From Bacteroidota bacterium (GTDB lineage: Bacteria > Bacteroidota > Rhodothermia > Rhodothermales > Rubricoccaceae): 64,000 nt of DNA. Location: positions 40,876 through 104,875 of the forward strand of contig JBCBNX010000011.1 of NCBI GenBank assembly GCA_039821555.1, read 5' to 3'. Positions 25,693 to 32,805 of this stretch are shown here, one piece after another. A program made the translations under genes and the position numbers. Under the pieces are notes generated by a model. It did not search any database. It was not told where the DNA came from and saw only the letters and a list, made by a program, of their open reading frames with translations. The first letter of the stretch is position 1; the number at the start of each line of letters is the position of its first letter.

Positions 25693-27681
25693 GGCCACCG
25701 AGGCCTCCTGCGACTCCGCCACCTGCACCGCCAGCGTCGCCTGCGACGCCGTCGGGTTCGGGTAGAGCTCGCCCACGGCGAACACGGCCGGCACCGCCTC
25801 CTCGCTCGACACCGCGCTCGCACCCACGATCACCTCGAAGCGCGCCGCAGGCTCACCCTCCATCGTCTCAAAGGCGTAGCTCCCCTGCTCGCGCAGGTCC
25901 ACCTCGGTGCCAGTCATGGTGTCACGCAGAATGAGCGACCACGTCTCAGGCACGCCGTCGAGCGATGGCCACGCGAACTCGTAGCTCGTCCTCACGCCGA
26001 ACCCCGTGTAGGCGAGGTCGAACGTATGCACGCCGAGCTCGTCGGCATCGCCCAGCGGCCGCGCGTCCTGGTACTGCCAGGCATCGGCCTCGTCACCGCG
26101 ATCTCCGAGGAGGCCTGCCAGCACGAACGGCGCCCCGAACGACCCCGGCGACGACGCGTCGAAGCGGTCCCACCCCTCCGACGCCTCCTCGTGGAAGAAC
26201 AGCGACACCGTGTTGCGGATACGGTCGCCCTCGGCCGTCGCCCCGACCAGGTCCAGCTTCAGGTCGTGGTAGGCCGCCTGGCGCCCCACGAACGTCCCGC
26301 CCGAGGCTCCGGCACTCGCCACCGCGTAGCGCACCGTCACGGCCGTCGTCGGCGTCGACCCTGGCGGGTTCGTCCCGCCCGGCCCGTCGGTCACCTCCAG
26401 CCAGAAGCCCTGCCACGGCGTCACCACCTGCGGGCTACCCGACCCGCTCAGCGAGTAGGCCACGTAGCCTCCCGGCCCGATGTTGCCGGTCTCGCCCGTG
26501 GCTGCCCCCGCCGGGTCCCACACCTGCACCACGTCCTGCAGGGTGAGCCCGCCCGTCGTCACCGAGACGCCCGCGAGCGAGAAGTCGGTGGCGAAGGGGT
26601 TGCCGGCGAGGTAGAAGGCGTCGTCGGAGACGGTGCGCGCCCCGAAGGTCACGTCTTGGTCGGCCGCGAGCGGCGTCACCGTCGCGGCGACGTTGACGGG
26701 AAGAGCCTGGACGGTGCCGAGGCCGCTGCCGCTGAGCGTGGGCGGGCTCACGCTGTCGAAGAAGTACCACCAGAAGCCTGCGCCGGGGACGAGGGCGTCG
26801 GTCTCGGCGGGAGCCGTGAAGCCGTCGTTGCCGCCGGGGGTCTGATTGCCGCCGTAGGCGGTGTAGAGGTTGGCGGGGTCGGTGTCGGCGGCGGCGATGC
26901 CGCGCAGGAGGTTGACGGCAGCGAGGTCGGCGACGGAGAGGCCGGAGCCAGGGGCTGAGAGCATACGCCACCCCTCGCCACCTGACGACGTCTCCGACAC
27001 GAGGGTCCCCGCTGCACCGACCGTGAACGGGCCGTCTGCTAAGGGGTCGATACGGGTGTCGTTCCCGCTCCAGTTTGAAGCATTGCTAATCGCCGCGAGT
27101 AGTTCGGCCTGTGTGCCACTTGTGACACTTTCGTTGTAGGTGGAGTTATCGACCTCATCGCCTGTACCAGGCCCCGACCCCACTGCGACTGCTGTAGTGC
27201 CCTCCGTCAGACCTGGGGGCAGAGCAGTCGTGTTAGAGTTTGTGGCAGACGTGCCGAATACGGTCGAGTTGGTCGTCACGATGTAGAGGAACGTGAACGT
27301 GCCGCTGTCCTCTTGGTAGGCAACAATCTGGTCGCCGCTTGCAGACAAGGCAAACCCAGACCCGGTGCAACCCGGCGCTCCGCCCGTGGCAAAGTCGGAG
27401 GACGCAGTGAAGAGGACAACGTCTCCTGCGCTTAGACCTCCAGAAGGCGTCGTGTACACGACGGTCCCTTCGTTGTCGCGGAAAGAACCGTCAGTATTGA
27501 CTCCACAATCAGCGAAGTAGATCACTTCGCCCGCTGTGATGTCAGCAAGAGCGACAAAGGCAAAGTCATCCGGGTTGTCAGAATTCAGGCCAATGATTGC
27601 TATATCGCCAGCGCTGAGTTGGGCAAAACCTCTTGGTGCGAGCAGCAACAGAGCTGCGAGAAGAAGTAGCGTTCGTTTCAT
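25525..27681 (-). CDS. Large secreted protein with T9SS sorting domain, cassette 2
   Basis: 718 aa from the ATG at 27681; the open frame upstream runs antisense-like through the small gene and is not used. A signal peptide (MKRTLLLLAALLLLAP) precedes an N-terminal module unlike the other two copies (SAGDIAIIGLNSDNPDDFAFVALA, YFADCGVNTDG), which resembles domains in nuclease or lamin-tail-like secreted proteins. The common module (EGWRMLSAPGSGLSVADLAAVN onward) and the T9SS tail ending RRLTVVR follow. The start lies 43 bp downstream of its small PIDGG-tail gene. The protein is presumably exported and surface-attached through T9SS. Confidence 0.9.
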   Translation of the reverse strand: MKRTLLLLAALLLLAPRGFAQLSAGDIAIIGLNSDNPDDFAFVALADITAGEVIYFADCGVNTDGSFRDNEGTVVYTTPSGGLSAGDVVLFTASSDFATGGAPGCTGSGFALSASGDQIVAYQEDSGTFTFLYIVTTNSTVFGTSATNSNTTALPPGLTEGTTAVAVGSGPGTGDEVDNSTYNESVTSGTQAELLAAISNASNWSGNDTRIDPLADGPFTVGAAGTLVSETSSGGEGWRMLSAPGSGLSVADLAAVNLLRGIAAADTDPANLYTAYGGNQTPGGNDGFTAPAETDALVPGAGFWWYFFDSVSPPTLSGSGLGTVQALPVNVAATVTPLAADQDVTFGARTVSDDAFYLAGNPFATDFSLAGVSVTTGGLTLQDVVQVWDPAGAATGETGNIGPGGYVAYSLSGSGSPQVVTPWQGFWLEVTDGPGGTNPPGSTPTTAVTVRYAVASAGASGGTFVGRQAAYHDLKLDLVGATAEGDRIRNTVSLFFHEEASEGWDRFDASSPGSFGAPFVLAGLLGDRGDEADAWQYQDARPLGDADELGVHTFDLAYTGFGVRTSYEFAWPSLDGVPETWSLILRDTMTGTEVDLREQGSYAFETMEGEPAARFEVIVGASAVSSEEAVPAVFAVGELYPNPTASQATLAVQVAESQEASVAVYDVLGRQVLSGAVTLRAGSQERLDVDVSGLPAGTYVVRVSGASFAETRRLTVVR

Positions 27682-27724
27682 GTCGGTCAGAGTCGTCGGA
27701 AGAGAGGTGAGACGGAGGGACGCG

Positions 27725-27973
27725 CTATTCGGCGTGGTTCTGGCGGAGGCGGCGCGCGGCGTAGCCCGCACCCGCAAGCGCGAGCAGGCCGAGCCCGCCG
27801 TCGATCGGCACCTCAGGGGGGTTCGGCGTGGCATCGGTCGGCGTCTCCTCGAACGCCTCCGGGGCCGGGGCCGCAGACGGCGCAGCCCAGTCGGGTAAGC
27901 TCTGCGCTGTGGCAGCGGTGGGAAGCGCGAGCAAGAACGCCGCGGCGAACGCGGCGTGGCGGAACGTGTGCAT
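27725..27973 (-). CDS. Small PIDGG-tail (PID-CTERM-like) secreted protein, cassette 2
   Basis: 82 aa, differing from the cassette 1 copy at a limited number of positions, mostly in the signal peptide and the last residues (RQNHAE). The mature part SLPDWAAPSAAPAPEAF and the tail VPIDGGLGLLALAGAGYA are kept. Nucleotide identity over the gene is also very high, including synonymous sites, pointing to recent duplication. It is followed after 43 bp by the cassette 2 cargo. Upstream, AAACGCTTTC at 28031-28040 resembles the operator-like palindromes near other genes here. Confidence 0.85.
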   Translation of the reverse strand: MHTFRHAAFAAAFLLALPTAATAQSLPDWAAPSAAPAPEAFEETPTDATPNPPEVPIDGGLGLLALAGAGYAARRLRQNHAE

Positions 27974-28181
27974 GGCAAGTAAAAGCGTCGGAAAGGCGTG
28001 GCAGAGCGCGGAAGGTAGACGATGGCTACCAAACGCTTTCGACCTGCACGTTAAACCGCCGCAATCCCTCGCTCAATTCACGAGGCCTTGACCGCACCAG
28101 CGACGCGGTAGCCACCAAGTTCCAGCCCCGATCTGGAAATGCTACACGCCTGACTCCGGACCTAGACGCGGATGTCTGCTT

Positions 28182-29132
28182 TCAAGACCTGGATGTCCGT
28201 GGCGGGGCTCCGCCCGTCCGCCCAGGCTTGACGGCTTTGAGCTTCGCGAGCCCCGGGGGGAGTGGCGGGCGCTTGCCCGGCCCTTTGGGCTTCGCCCCGC
28301 CAGAGGGCTTCGCCTGCCGCGCGGCGACCTGCGCGCCCGCCGCATCAAACACGTGCACTGGATTGGGCGGGTCCTCGGTGTAGTACTTCTCATCGCGGAT
28401 GAACTCGGCCTGCAACCCTGCGCGCTTGAATATGCCCTTGGCGTGCTCGATCATCTGTGGGTTGCCGCACGCATAGCCGACGACTCTAGCCGGGGCGATA
28501 CCATGGCGCCCGGTCCAGGCATCGAGATGCTTTCGGAGCACATCACCCACACGCCCGCGCTCGCCCGTCCAGCCGGGATGGTTCCAGGGACGACTGACGA
28601 TGGGGACATAGGCTAACCAGTCGGTCACGGCCGCGAGGTCGGCGAGGTCGGCCGCATAGGGCGCGAGTTCGGCCGGGTCGCTCGCGCCGTGAAGGAGGAG
28701 GTAGCGGCTCGCGTCGGCCTCGGCGAGCACGCCCGTGTCGAGGGCATGCCGCTGCGCACGGATCATGCTGATGAACGGCGCCGCCCCCGTCACCGTCGCC
28801 ACCATCGCGTGCGCCTGCTTCGACAGCTCCTGCGTGAAGTGCCCGACGATCTTTCTCCGCGCCCACACCGGATCGCCTGGGTGGAGAGCGAACAGGCCCG
28901 GCGTTAGCGCACCGTCCGCAACGTGCTCGATGTGCAGTTCCATCTGCGGCTCGTGCGGCGCGCTCACGATCGAGTAGGCCCGCTTCACCGTGCGTCCGTC
29001 CTGGTCGAGTGCGAGAGTGACGTACTGCCCCGGTTCGTAGGAAAACGGCTCGCCCCAGTCGAGCTTGAACACGGCGAGATCGTGCGTGACGTCAAGCCGC
29101 TCGGCGACGGTGGCGCGGACATATCCCTTCAT
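28182..29132 (-). CDS. Ferredoxin-NADP reductase family protein
   Basis: 316 aa from the ATG at 29132. The FAD-binding beta-barrel begins with the flavin motif KRAYSIVSAP, preceded by YEPGQYVTLAL. The NADP domain shows TGAAPFISMIRAQ in place of the usual GTGxAPF, a YLLLHGASDPAEL strand, and VGYACGNPQMIEHAKGIF near the end. It moves electrons between ferredoxin or flavodoxin and NADP(H). An unusual extra tail of about 50 residues, rich in Lys, Pro and Gly, follows the normal end and would be disordered and basic. The gene lies between cassettes 2 and 3 on the same strand. Confidence 0.85.
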   Translation of the reverse strand: MKGYVRATVAERLDVTHDLAVFKLDWGEPFSYEPGQYVTLALDQDGRTVKRAYSIVSAPHEPQMELHIEHVADGALTPGLFALHPGDPVWARRKIVGHFTQELSKQAHAMVATVTGAAPFISMIRAQRHALDTGVLAEADASRYLLLHGASDPAELAPYAADLADLAAVTDWLAYVPIVSRPWNHPGWTGERGRVGDVLRKHLDAWTGRHGIAPARVVGYACGNPQMIEHAKGIFKRAGLQAEFIRDEKYYTEDPPNPVHVFDAAGAQVAARQAKPSGGAKPKGPGKRPPLPPGLAKLKAVKPGRTGGAPPRTSRS

Positions 29133-29177
29133 GGCGACCTCGACTGGTGAACGGAGCCTAGACAGAGTAGGCATCCT

Positions 29178-29189
29178 GGAAGCGCTTCG
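29178..29189. promoter_or_regulatory. Operator-like palindrome upstream of the reductase
   Basis: GGAAGCGCTTCG, centred about 51 bp before the reductase start. Its flanks (GTAGGCATCCTGGAAGCGC, then TTCGCAAGC) are shared with 32083-32108 (GTAGGCATTCCAGAAGCGC, then TTCGCAAGC) upstream of cassette 3. A longer promoter block therefore appears to have been duplicated. Confidence 0.45.
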
Positions 29190-29452
29190 CAAGCAAAGCA
29201 CGAGCAGAAGGGCGACGTGATACGGGGTCGGCTCTGCTCGATCCGAAAGACGGACTCGGCATCAACGTCTCTGAGGCACGGCATCGACCTTGGTGCCGAC
29301 CTCTGCGTCGCTCGATCGCCACGTCGGACTGGCCTTTCCCCACGTTGGACTGGCCTTTTCCCACAGCGCCCGGCTCCGCCTTCGATGGGCCCGCCTTGGG
29401 CCTGCTTCGTCTTCGGTCTACCTCGTTTCGCCCTCGTGCACAGACCAAAGAA

Positions 29453-29507
29453 GGCAGGGATGAGCGTGCTCACCGCGCTGGTGCTCACCTCATCCCTGCC
29501 TAGTTTT
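29453..29507. terminator. Strong hairpin, probable two-way terminator
   Basis: GGCAGGGATGAG (29453-29464) pairs perfectly with CTCATCCCTGCC (29489-29500). The plus strand continues TAGTTTTTA and the minus strand TTCTTTGG, so it can stop transcripts from both sides. It lies 64 bp downstream of the cassette 3 cargo stop (minus strand). Confidence 0.7.
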
Positions 29508-29563
29508 TACGCTTCGTAGATGCTCGCCCGTCTGCGCGCAGCGGAGAGCCCTAGTCCGCGTGG

Positions 29564-31735
29564 CTAGCGTACGACGGTTAGCCGGCGCGTCTCTGCGAAG
29601 CTCTCGCCCGCCACACGCACCACATAGGTGCCCGCCGGCAGCGCCGACACGTCGACATCGAGCCGCTCCTCCGAGCCGGCACGCAGCGTCACCGCGCCCG
29701 CCAGCACCTGGCGACCCAGCACGTCGTACACCGTCACCGAGGCCTCTTGCGACTCAGCCACGCGCACCGCCAGGGTCGCCGACGTCGACGACGGGTTCGG
29801 GTAGAGTTCGCCCATGGCAAACACGTCCGGCAGGCCCTCCTCGTTGGACACGGCGTTGTTCACCCCGACCAACACTTCGAAGCGGGCAGCAGGCTCGCCT
29901 TCGGCGGGCGTGAACGCGTAGCTCGACTCGGCGCGGAGGTCTACTTCCGTGCCCGTAACCAGGTCGCGCAGCGTAACCGACCACGCTTCCGGTACGTTCT
30001 CCAGCGACGGCCACGAGAACGCGTAGCTGTCTTCGACGCCGAACCCGGTGTAGGCAAGGTCGAACGTGTGGAGGTCGTCGACGAGCGGACGCGCATCCTG
30101 GTACTTCCACATGTCCGTCTCGTCGCCGCGGTCTCCGACGAGGCCTGCGAGGACGTACGGCGTGCCGAACGAGCCCAGCGACGATGCATCGAAGGTGTCC
30201 CAGCCGTCGGTGGACTCCTCGTGGAAGAACAGCGACACCTCATTGGCGAGCGCTCGGCCGTCGTTGGCGGTTCCGCTGAGCACTAGCTTGAGGCCCACAG
30301 GGGCCGCCTGGCGACCCACGAAGCCGCCGCCCGTTGTCTGGAACGCCGCGCCGTAACCCACTTCCACGGTCGCATCCGTGACCGTGCCGCCTGCGCCGTC
30401 GGTGATCTCCAGCCAGAAGCCCTGCCACGGCGCGACGATTTGCGGATTGCCTCCTGCGCCGGAGCGCGAATAGGTCACGTAGGCACCGGCCCCGCTGTTG
30501 AGCGACGGATCCCAGATGCTAACCACGTCGGAGACCGTGAGCGCTGCCAGCGTAGTCCCATTGCGCGCGGCAATGCCCGCTAGGCTGAAGCTGGTGGTGA
30601 AGGGATTGCCCGCGAGATAGAAGCCGTCGTTGTTGGGACGCACCGGGTAGGAGACGCCTGCCGACCCAGGCACAGGCGTTACGGTGTCCACGATCAGGAT
30701 GGGGAGTTCCTGGATCGTCCCGAGCGCGTCGGGATCAACCACGGGCGGGTCGGCGCTGTCGAAGAAGTACCAGAAGATGCCTTCGCCGGGGACGAGCGCG
30801 TCCGTGGCTGACGGCGCCACGAAGCCGTCGTTGCCGCCCGGTGCCTGGTTGCCGCCATAGGCGGTGTAGATGTTAGGCGGGTCGGTATCGTCCGTGGCGA
30901 TGCCACGCACGAGGTTGAAGGCGGCAAGATCGTTGACCGTCAGCCCAGTGCCCGGTACCGAGATCATGCGCCACCCTTCCACGCCGGAGGTCACGGCGCA
31001 CGGGTCGGTCTCGCCCGAGCACGAGAGAGTGCCCGTGAAGAGGATTTCGTCTATGAAGAGCTCTTCGCCCTTGGAGTTGGTGTCTCCCCTGACGCTCAGG
31101 ATGATGTTGGTCTCGTCGAGACTGTTCGTCGTGATCACATCGTCCAGGTCCACCACGAGGGTGTTCCAGGTTGCGAGCAGCAGTTCCAGGTCGTTGCTCA
31201 GGATTTCGAGTACGGTCACCGTCGTCGAGCCATCTCCAACCGTCACGACTAGTTCGTCGTTGGTGCCGAACGTCGTCGCTGCGGCTGTGTAGGGGACCCG
31301 AATCTGGCGACTCTCGAACTCGCTGACGTCGACGGGCTCGAAGCTGAGCGTGATGCCGCCGTCTGTGTTGTCGAAGACGAACACGCGCTCGCTGGCCCCG
31401 ATCGGGTTCCCATCGGGGTTGTTCGTGGGTGCCCCGTTTACCTGGGGCGCCGCGTTGCCTGTAGACACGCCGATGGCGTCGCCGTTTTCACCCGCTGTGA
31501 CCGTGCCGGTCAGTCCGTTTCCGCGCGAGTCTGTGAAGCTTGAAGAGAAGTCGAGTTCAGGACCTCCCGCGTTGAACGCCGAGGGCGCGTTGGTGCTGTT
31601 GAAGGGATTGGCCGTCACGAGTTGGTCAACGGAGAGTCCAACCCCGTCGAAGGATTGACTAGCAATCGTCTGCTGGGCCCACACACTGGGCGAGGCCAGC
31701 GCGAAAGCCATGAGGAGGAGGAGCGTGCGTTTCAT
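29564..31735 (-). CDS. Large secreted protein with T9SS sorting domain, cassette 3
   Basis: 723 aa from the ATG at 31735. A signal peptide (ending SVWAQQ) precedes a third type of N-terminal module (ASQSFDGVGLSVDQLV, then a jelly-roll-like region with VFVFDNTDGGITLSFEPVDV). This module resembles the carbohydrate-binding or choice-of-anchor beta-sandwiches of secreted proteins. The shared module follows (EGWRMISVPGTGLTVNDLAAFN, IYTAYGGNQAPGGNDGF, APWQGFWLEI) with the T9SS tail ending RRLTVVR. It starts 40 bp downstream of its small PIDGG-tail gene and ends before a strong terminator. It is more diverged from cassettes 1 and 2 than they are from each other. Confidence 0.9.
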   Translation of the reverse strand: MKRTLLLLMAFALASPSVWAQQTIASQSFDGVGLSVDQLVTANPFNSTNAPSAFNAGGPELDFSSSFTDSRGNGLTGTVTAGENGDAIGVSTGNAAPQVNGAPTNNPDGNPIGASERVFVFDNTDGGITLSFEPVDVSEFESRQIRVPYTAAATTFGTNDELVVTVGDGSTTVTVLEILSNDLELLLATWNTLVVDLDDVITTNSLDETNIILSVRGDTNSKGEELFIDEILFTGTLSCSGETDPCAVTSGVEGWRMISVPGTGLTVNDLAAFNLVRGIATDDTDPPNIYTAYGGNQAPGGNDGFVAPSATDALVPGEGIFWYFFDSADPPVVDPDALGTIQELPILIVDTVTPVPGSAGVSYPVRPNNDGFYLAGNPFTTSFSLAGIAARNGTTLAALTVSDVVSIWDPSLNSGAGAYVTYSRSGAGGNPQIVAPWQGFWLEITDGAGGTVTDATVEVGYGAAFQTTGGGFVGRQAAPVGLKLVLSGTANDGRALANEVSLFFHEESTDGWDTFDASSLGSFGTPYVLAGLVGDRGDETDMWKYQDARPLVDDLHTFDLAYTGFGVEDSYAFSWPSLENVPEAWSVTLRDLVTGTEVDLRAESSYAFTPAEGEPAARFEVLVGVNNAVSNEEGLPDVFAMGELYPNPSSTSATLAVRVAESQEASVTVYDVLGRQVLAGAVTLRAGSEERLDVDVSALPAGTYVVRVAGESFAETRRLTVVR

Positions 31736-31775
31736 AGTGGTCAAAGTCGTCGGAAAGAGGGGGCGGAGCAGCGCG

Positions 31776-32018
31776 CTACTCGGCGGGCTGCTGGCGGAGG
31801 CGACGGGCGGCGAAGCCCGCACCGGCAAGCGCGAGCAGGCCGAGACCCCCGTCAATCGGGACCTCGGGCGGGTTTGGCGTGGCCTCATTTGGGGTCTCCT
31901 CGAAAGCCTCCGGGGCCGGAGTCTCAGACGGCGCAGCCCAGTCGGGCAGGCTCTGCGCCGTGACCGGCATAGCTACTAGCAATGCGGCGAGGAGCGCGAT
32001 GTAACGAAAGGTGTGCAT
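31776..32018 (-). CDS. Small PIDGG-tail (PID-CTERM-like) secreted protein, cassette 3
   Basis: 80 aa from the ATG at 32018. The same plan as the other two copies: MHTFRY start, signal peptide ending PVTAQ, mature SLPDWAAPSETPAPEAFEE, and the tail VPIDGGLGLLALAGAGFAARRL. It is the most diverged copy, in step with its cargo partner, so cassettes were duplicated as units. AAAGCGCTTT lies 10-19 bp upstream of the start codon, where a bound repressor would block expression (inference). Confidence 0.85.
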   Translation of the reverse strand: MHTFRYIALLAALLVAMPVTAQSLPDWAAPSETPAPEAFEETPNEATPNPPEVPIDGGLGLLALAGAGFAARRLRQQPAE

Positions 32019-32027
32019 GGCGTAACG

Positions 32028-32037
32028 AAAGCGCTTT
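32028..32037. promoter_or_regulatory. Operator-like palindrome at the cassette 3 start
   Basis: AAAGCGCTTT is a perfect 10-bp palindrome just upstream of the small PIDGG-tail gene (ATG at 32018, minus strand). It has the same core as the sites at 14568, 29178 and 32093. Confidence 0.4.
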
Positions 32038-32092
32038 GAAGGAACCAACGTCTCTATGGATTAGGACGGATCATATCAGTGTAGGCATTCCA

Positions 32093-32102
32093 GAAGCGCT
32101 TC
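32093..32102. promoter_or_regulatory. Second operator-like palindrome upstream of cassette 3
   Basis: GAAGCGCTTC, a perfect 10-bp palindrome about 80 bp before the cassette 3 start. It is embedded in a ~26-bp stretch shared with the reductase promoter (29167-29193). Confidence 0.4.
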
Positions 32103-32408
32103 GCAAGCCGAGGCAAGTCACGCAGATGCGCACAAGAGGCCGGGACAAGCGCCTAACTTCTGGACGTTGATCGGACAACGTACCTGCCTGTTTGGCCACA
32201 AGCTTTGTGCCGATTGACGCACCGGATACGGCTCTACGACGACGACACCGGCATCCTCTCGGGGCGATTTGCACTGGGGCGCATGTGGTCAAACCGCCAT
32301 TCATCCCGCGCACAGCGGCGGCGATGCCGTGCCAAAACGCCGTCGGGTACCTGCACCGCGGCTGGAGCCAGGGCACGGTGGTCGTGTGGTTGTAGTGGCT
32401 CTCTTGAC

Positions 32409-32449
32409 TGTCGTCCTGAGCGAGCGAAGCGAGTCGAAGGATCTACGGG
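32409..32449. repeat. Dispersed intergenic repeat (SERSESKD type)
   Basis: The core GTCGTCCTGAGCGAGCGAAG, followed by CGAGTCGAAGGATCTACGGG, matches a short element I know from intergenic regions of many Bacteroidota-related genomes. In one frame it reads LSERSESKDL. Only one copy is seen in this window. It can form a small hairpin. Confidence 0.55.
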
Positions 32450-32511
32450 TCAGCTTCCAAACACTGGGCGGAGCGCCGAGATACAACACAGATCCCCCGC
32501 CTCCGCGAGGG

Positions 32512-32793
32512 CTAGCTGCAGAGACCAAACTCCTGCATCACAGCCTCGATCTCCGCATCGCTTGCATGCCATACTGCGCCTCGCTGCTCACGCAGGGCAA
32601 CGAGTCCCAATAGCGATAGCGGATCTTCTGCGCCGAATTCCAATGCTTCGGTCTCGGCCTCCCACCACTCTCGCCCGTCGTCATACCGTCGCGACACGTC
32701 GTAGCCCATTGCCCGAAGCGCGAGGAGAGCAGGAATCAGCACGTTGGCTGCGCTGTTGACTACGTCTACTTTTCTGCCTTCTTCCCTCTGCAT
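32512..32793 (-). CDS. Small hypothetical protein downstream of porX
   Basis: 93 aa. The product is soluble and acidic, with two clear parts. A helical N-terminus (VNSAANVLIPALLALRAMGYDV) is followed by REWWEAETEALEFGAEDPLSLLGLVALREQRG, a pattern seen in small uncharacterised proteins with a beta-hairpin carrying Trp residues. It starts 12 bp after the porX stop on the same strand, so it is almost certainly co-transcribed. No function can be given. Confidence 0.6.
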   Translation of the reverse strand: MQREEGRKVDVVNSAANVLIPALLALRAMGYDVSRRYDDGREWWEAETEALEFGAEDPLSLLGLVALREQRGAVWHASDAEIEAVMQEFGLCS

Positions 32794-32805
32794 TCTCTCT
32801 TGCCG

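Larger units (their letters stand above)
29133..29563. other. 431-bp gap without a gene
   Basis: It holds the reductase promoter side, with an operator-like AAGCGCTT palindrome at 29178-29189. A 21/22-bp direct repeat (CACGTCGGACTGGCCTTTCC at 29320 and its near copy at 29341) follows, then a strong hairpin at 29453-29500. No coding frame is convincing. Confidence 0.5.
32019..32511. other. 493-bp gap without a gene
   Basis: It contains the two palindromes upstream of cassette 3 and a dispersed repeat at 32409-32449. The remainder (32150-32400) shows open frames on the plus strand but without codon bias or recognisable content. I see no gene. Confidence 0.5.

Noticed and set aside
27682..28032. 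N-terminal extension of the cassette 2 cargo
   Set aside because: The extra 117 codons read through the small PIDGG-tail gene in another frame and are Arg-rich nonsense; a proper signal peptide begins at 27681.
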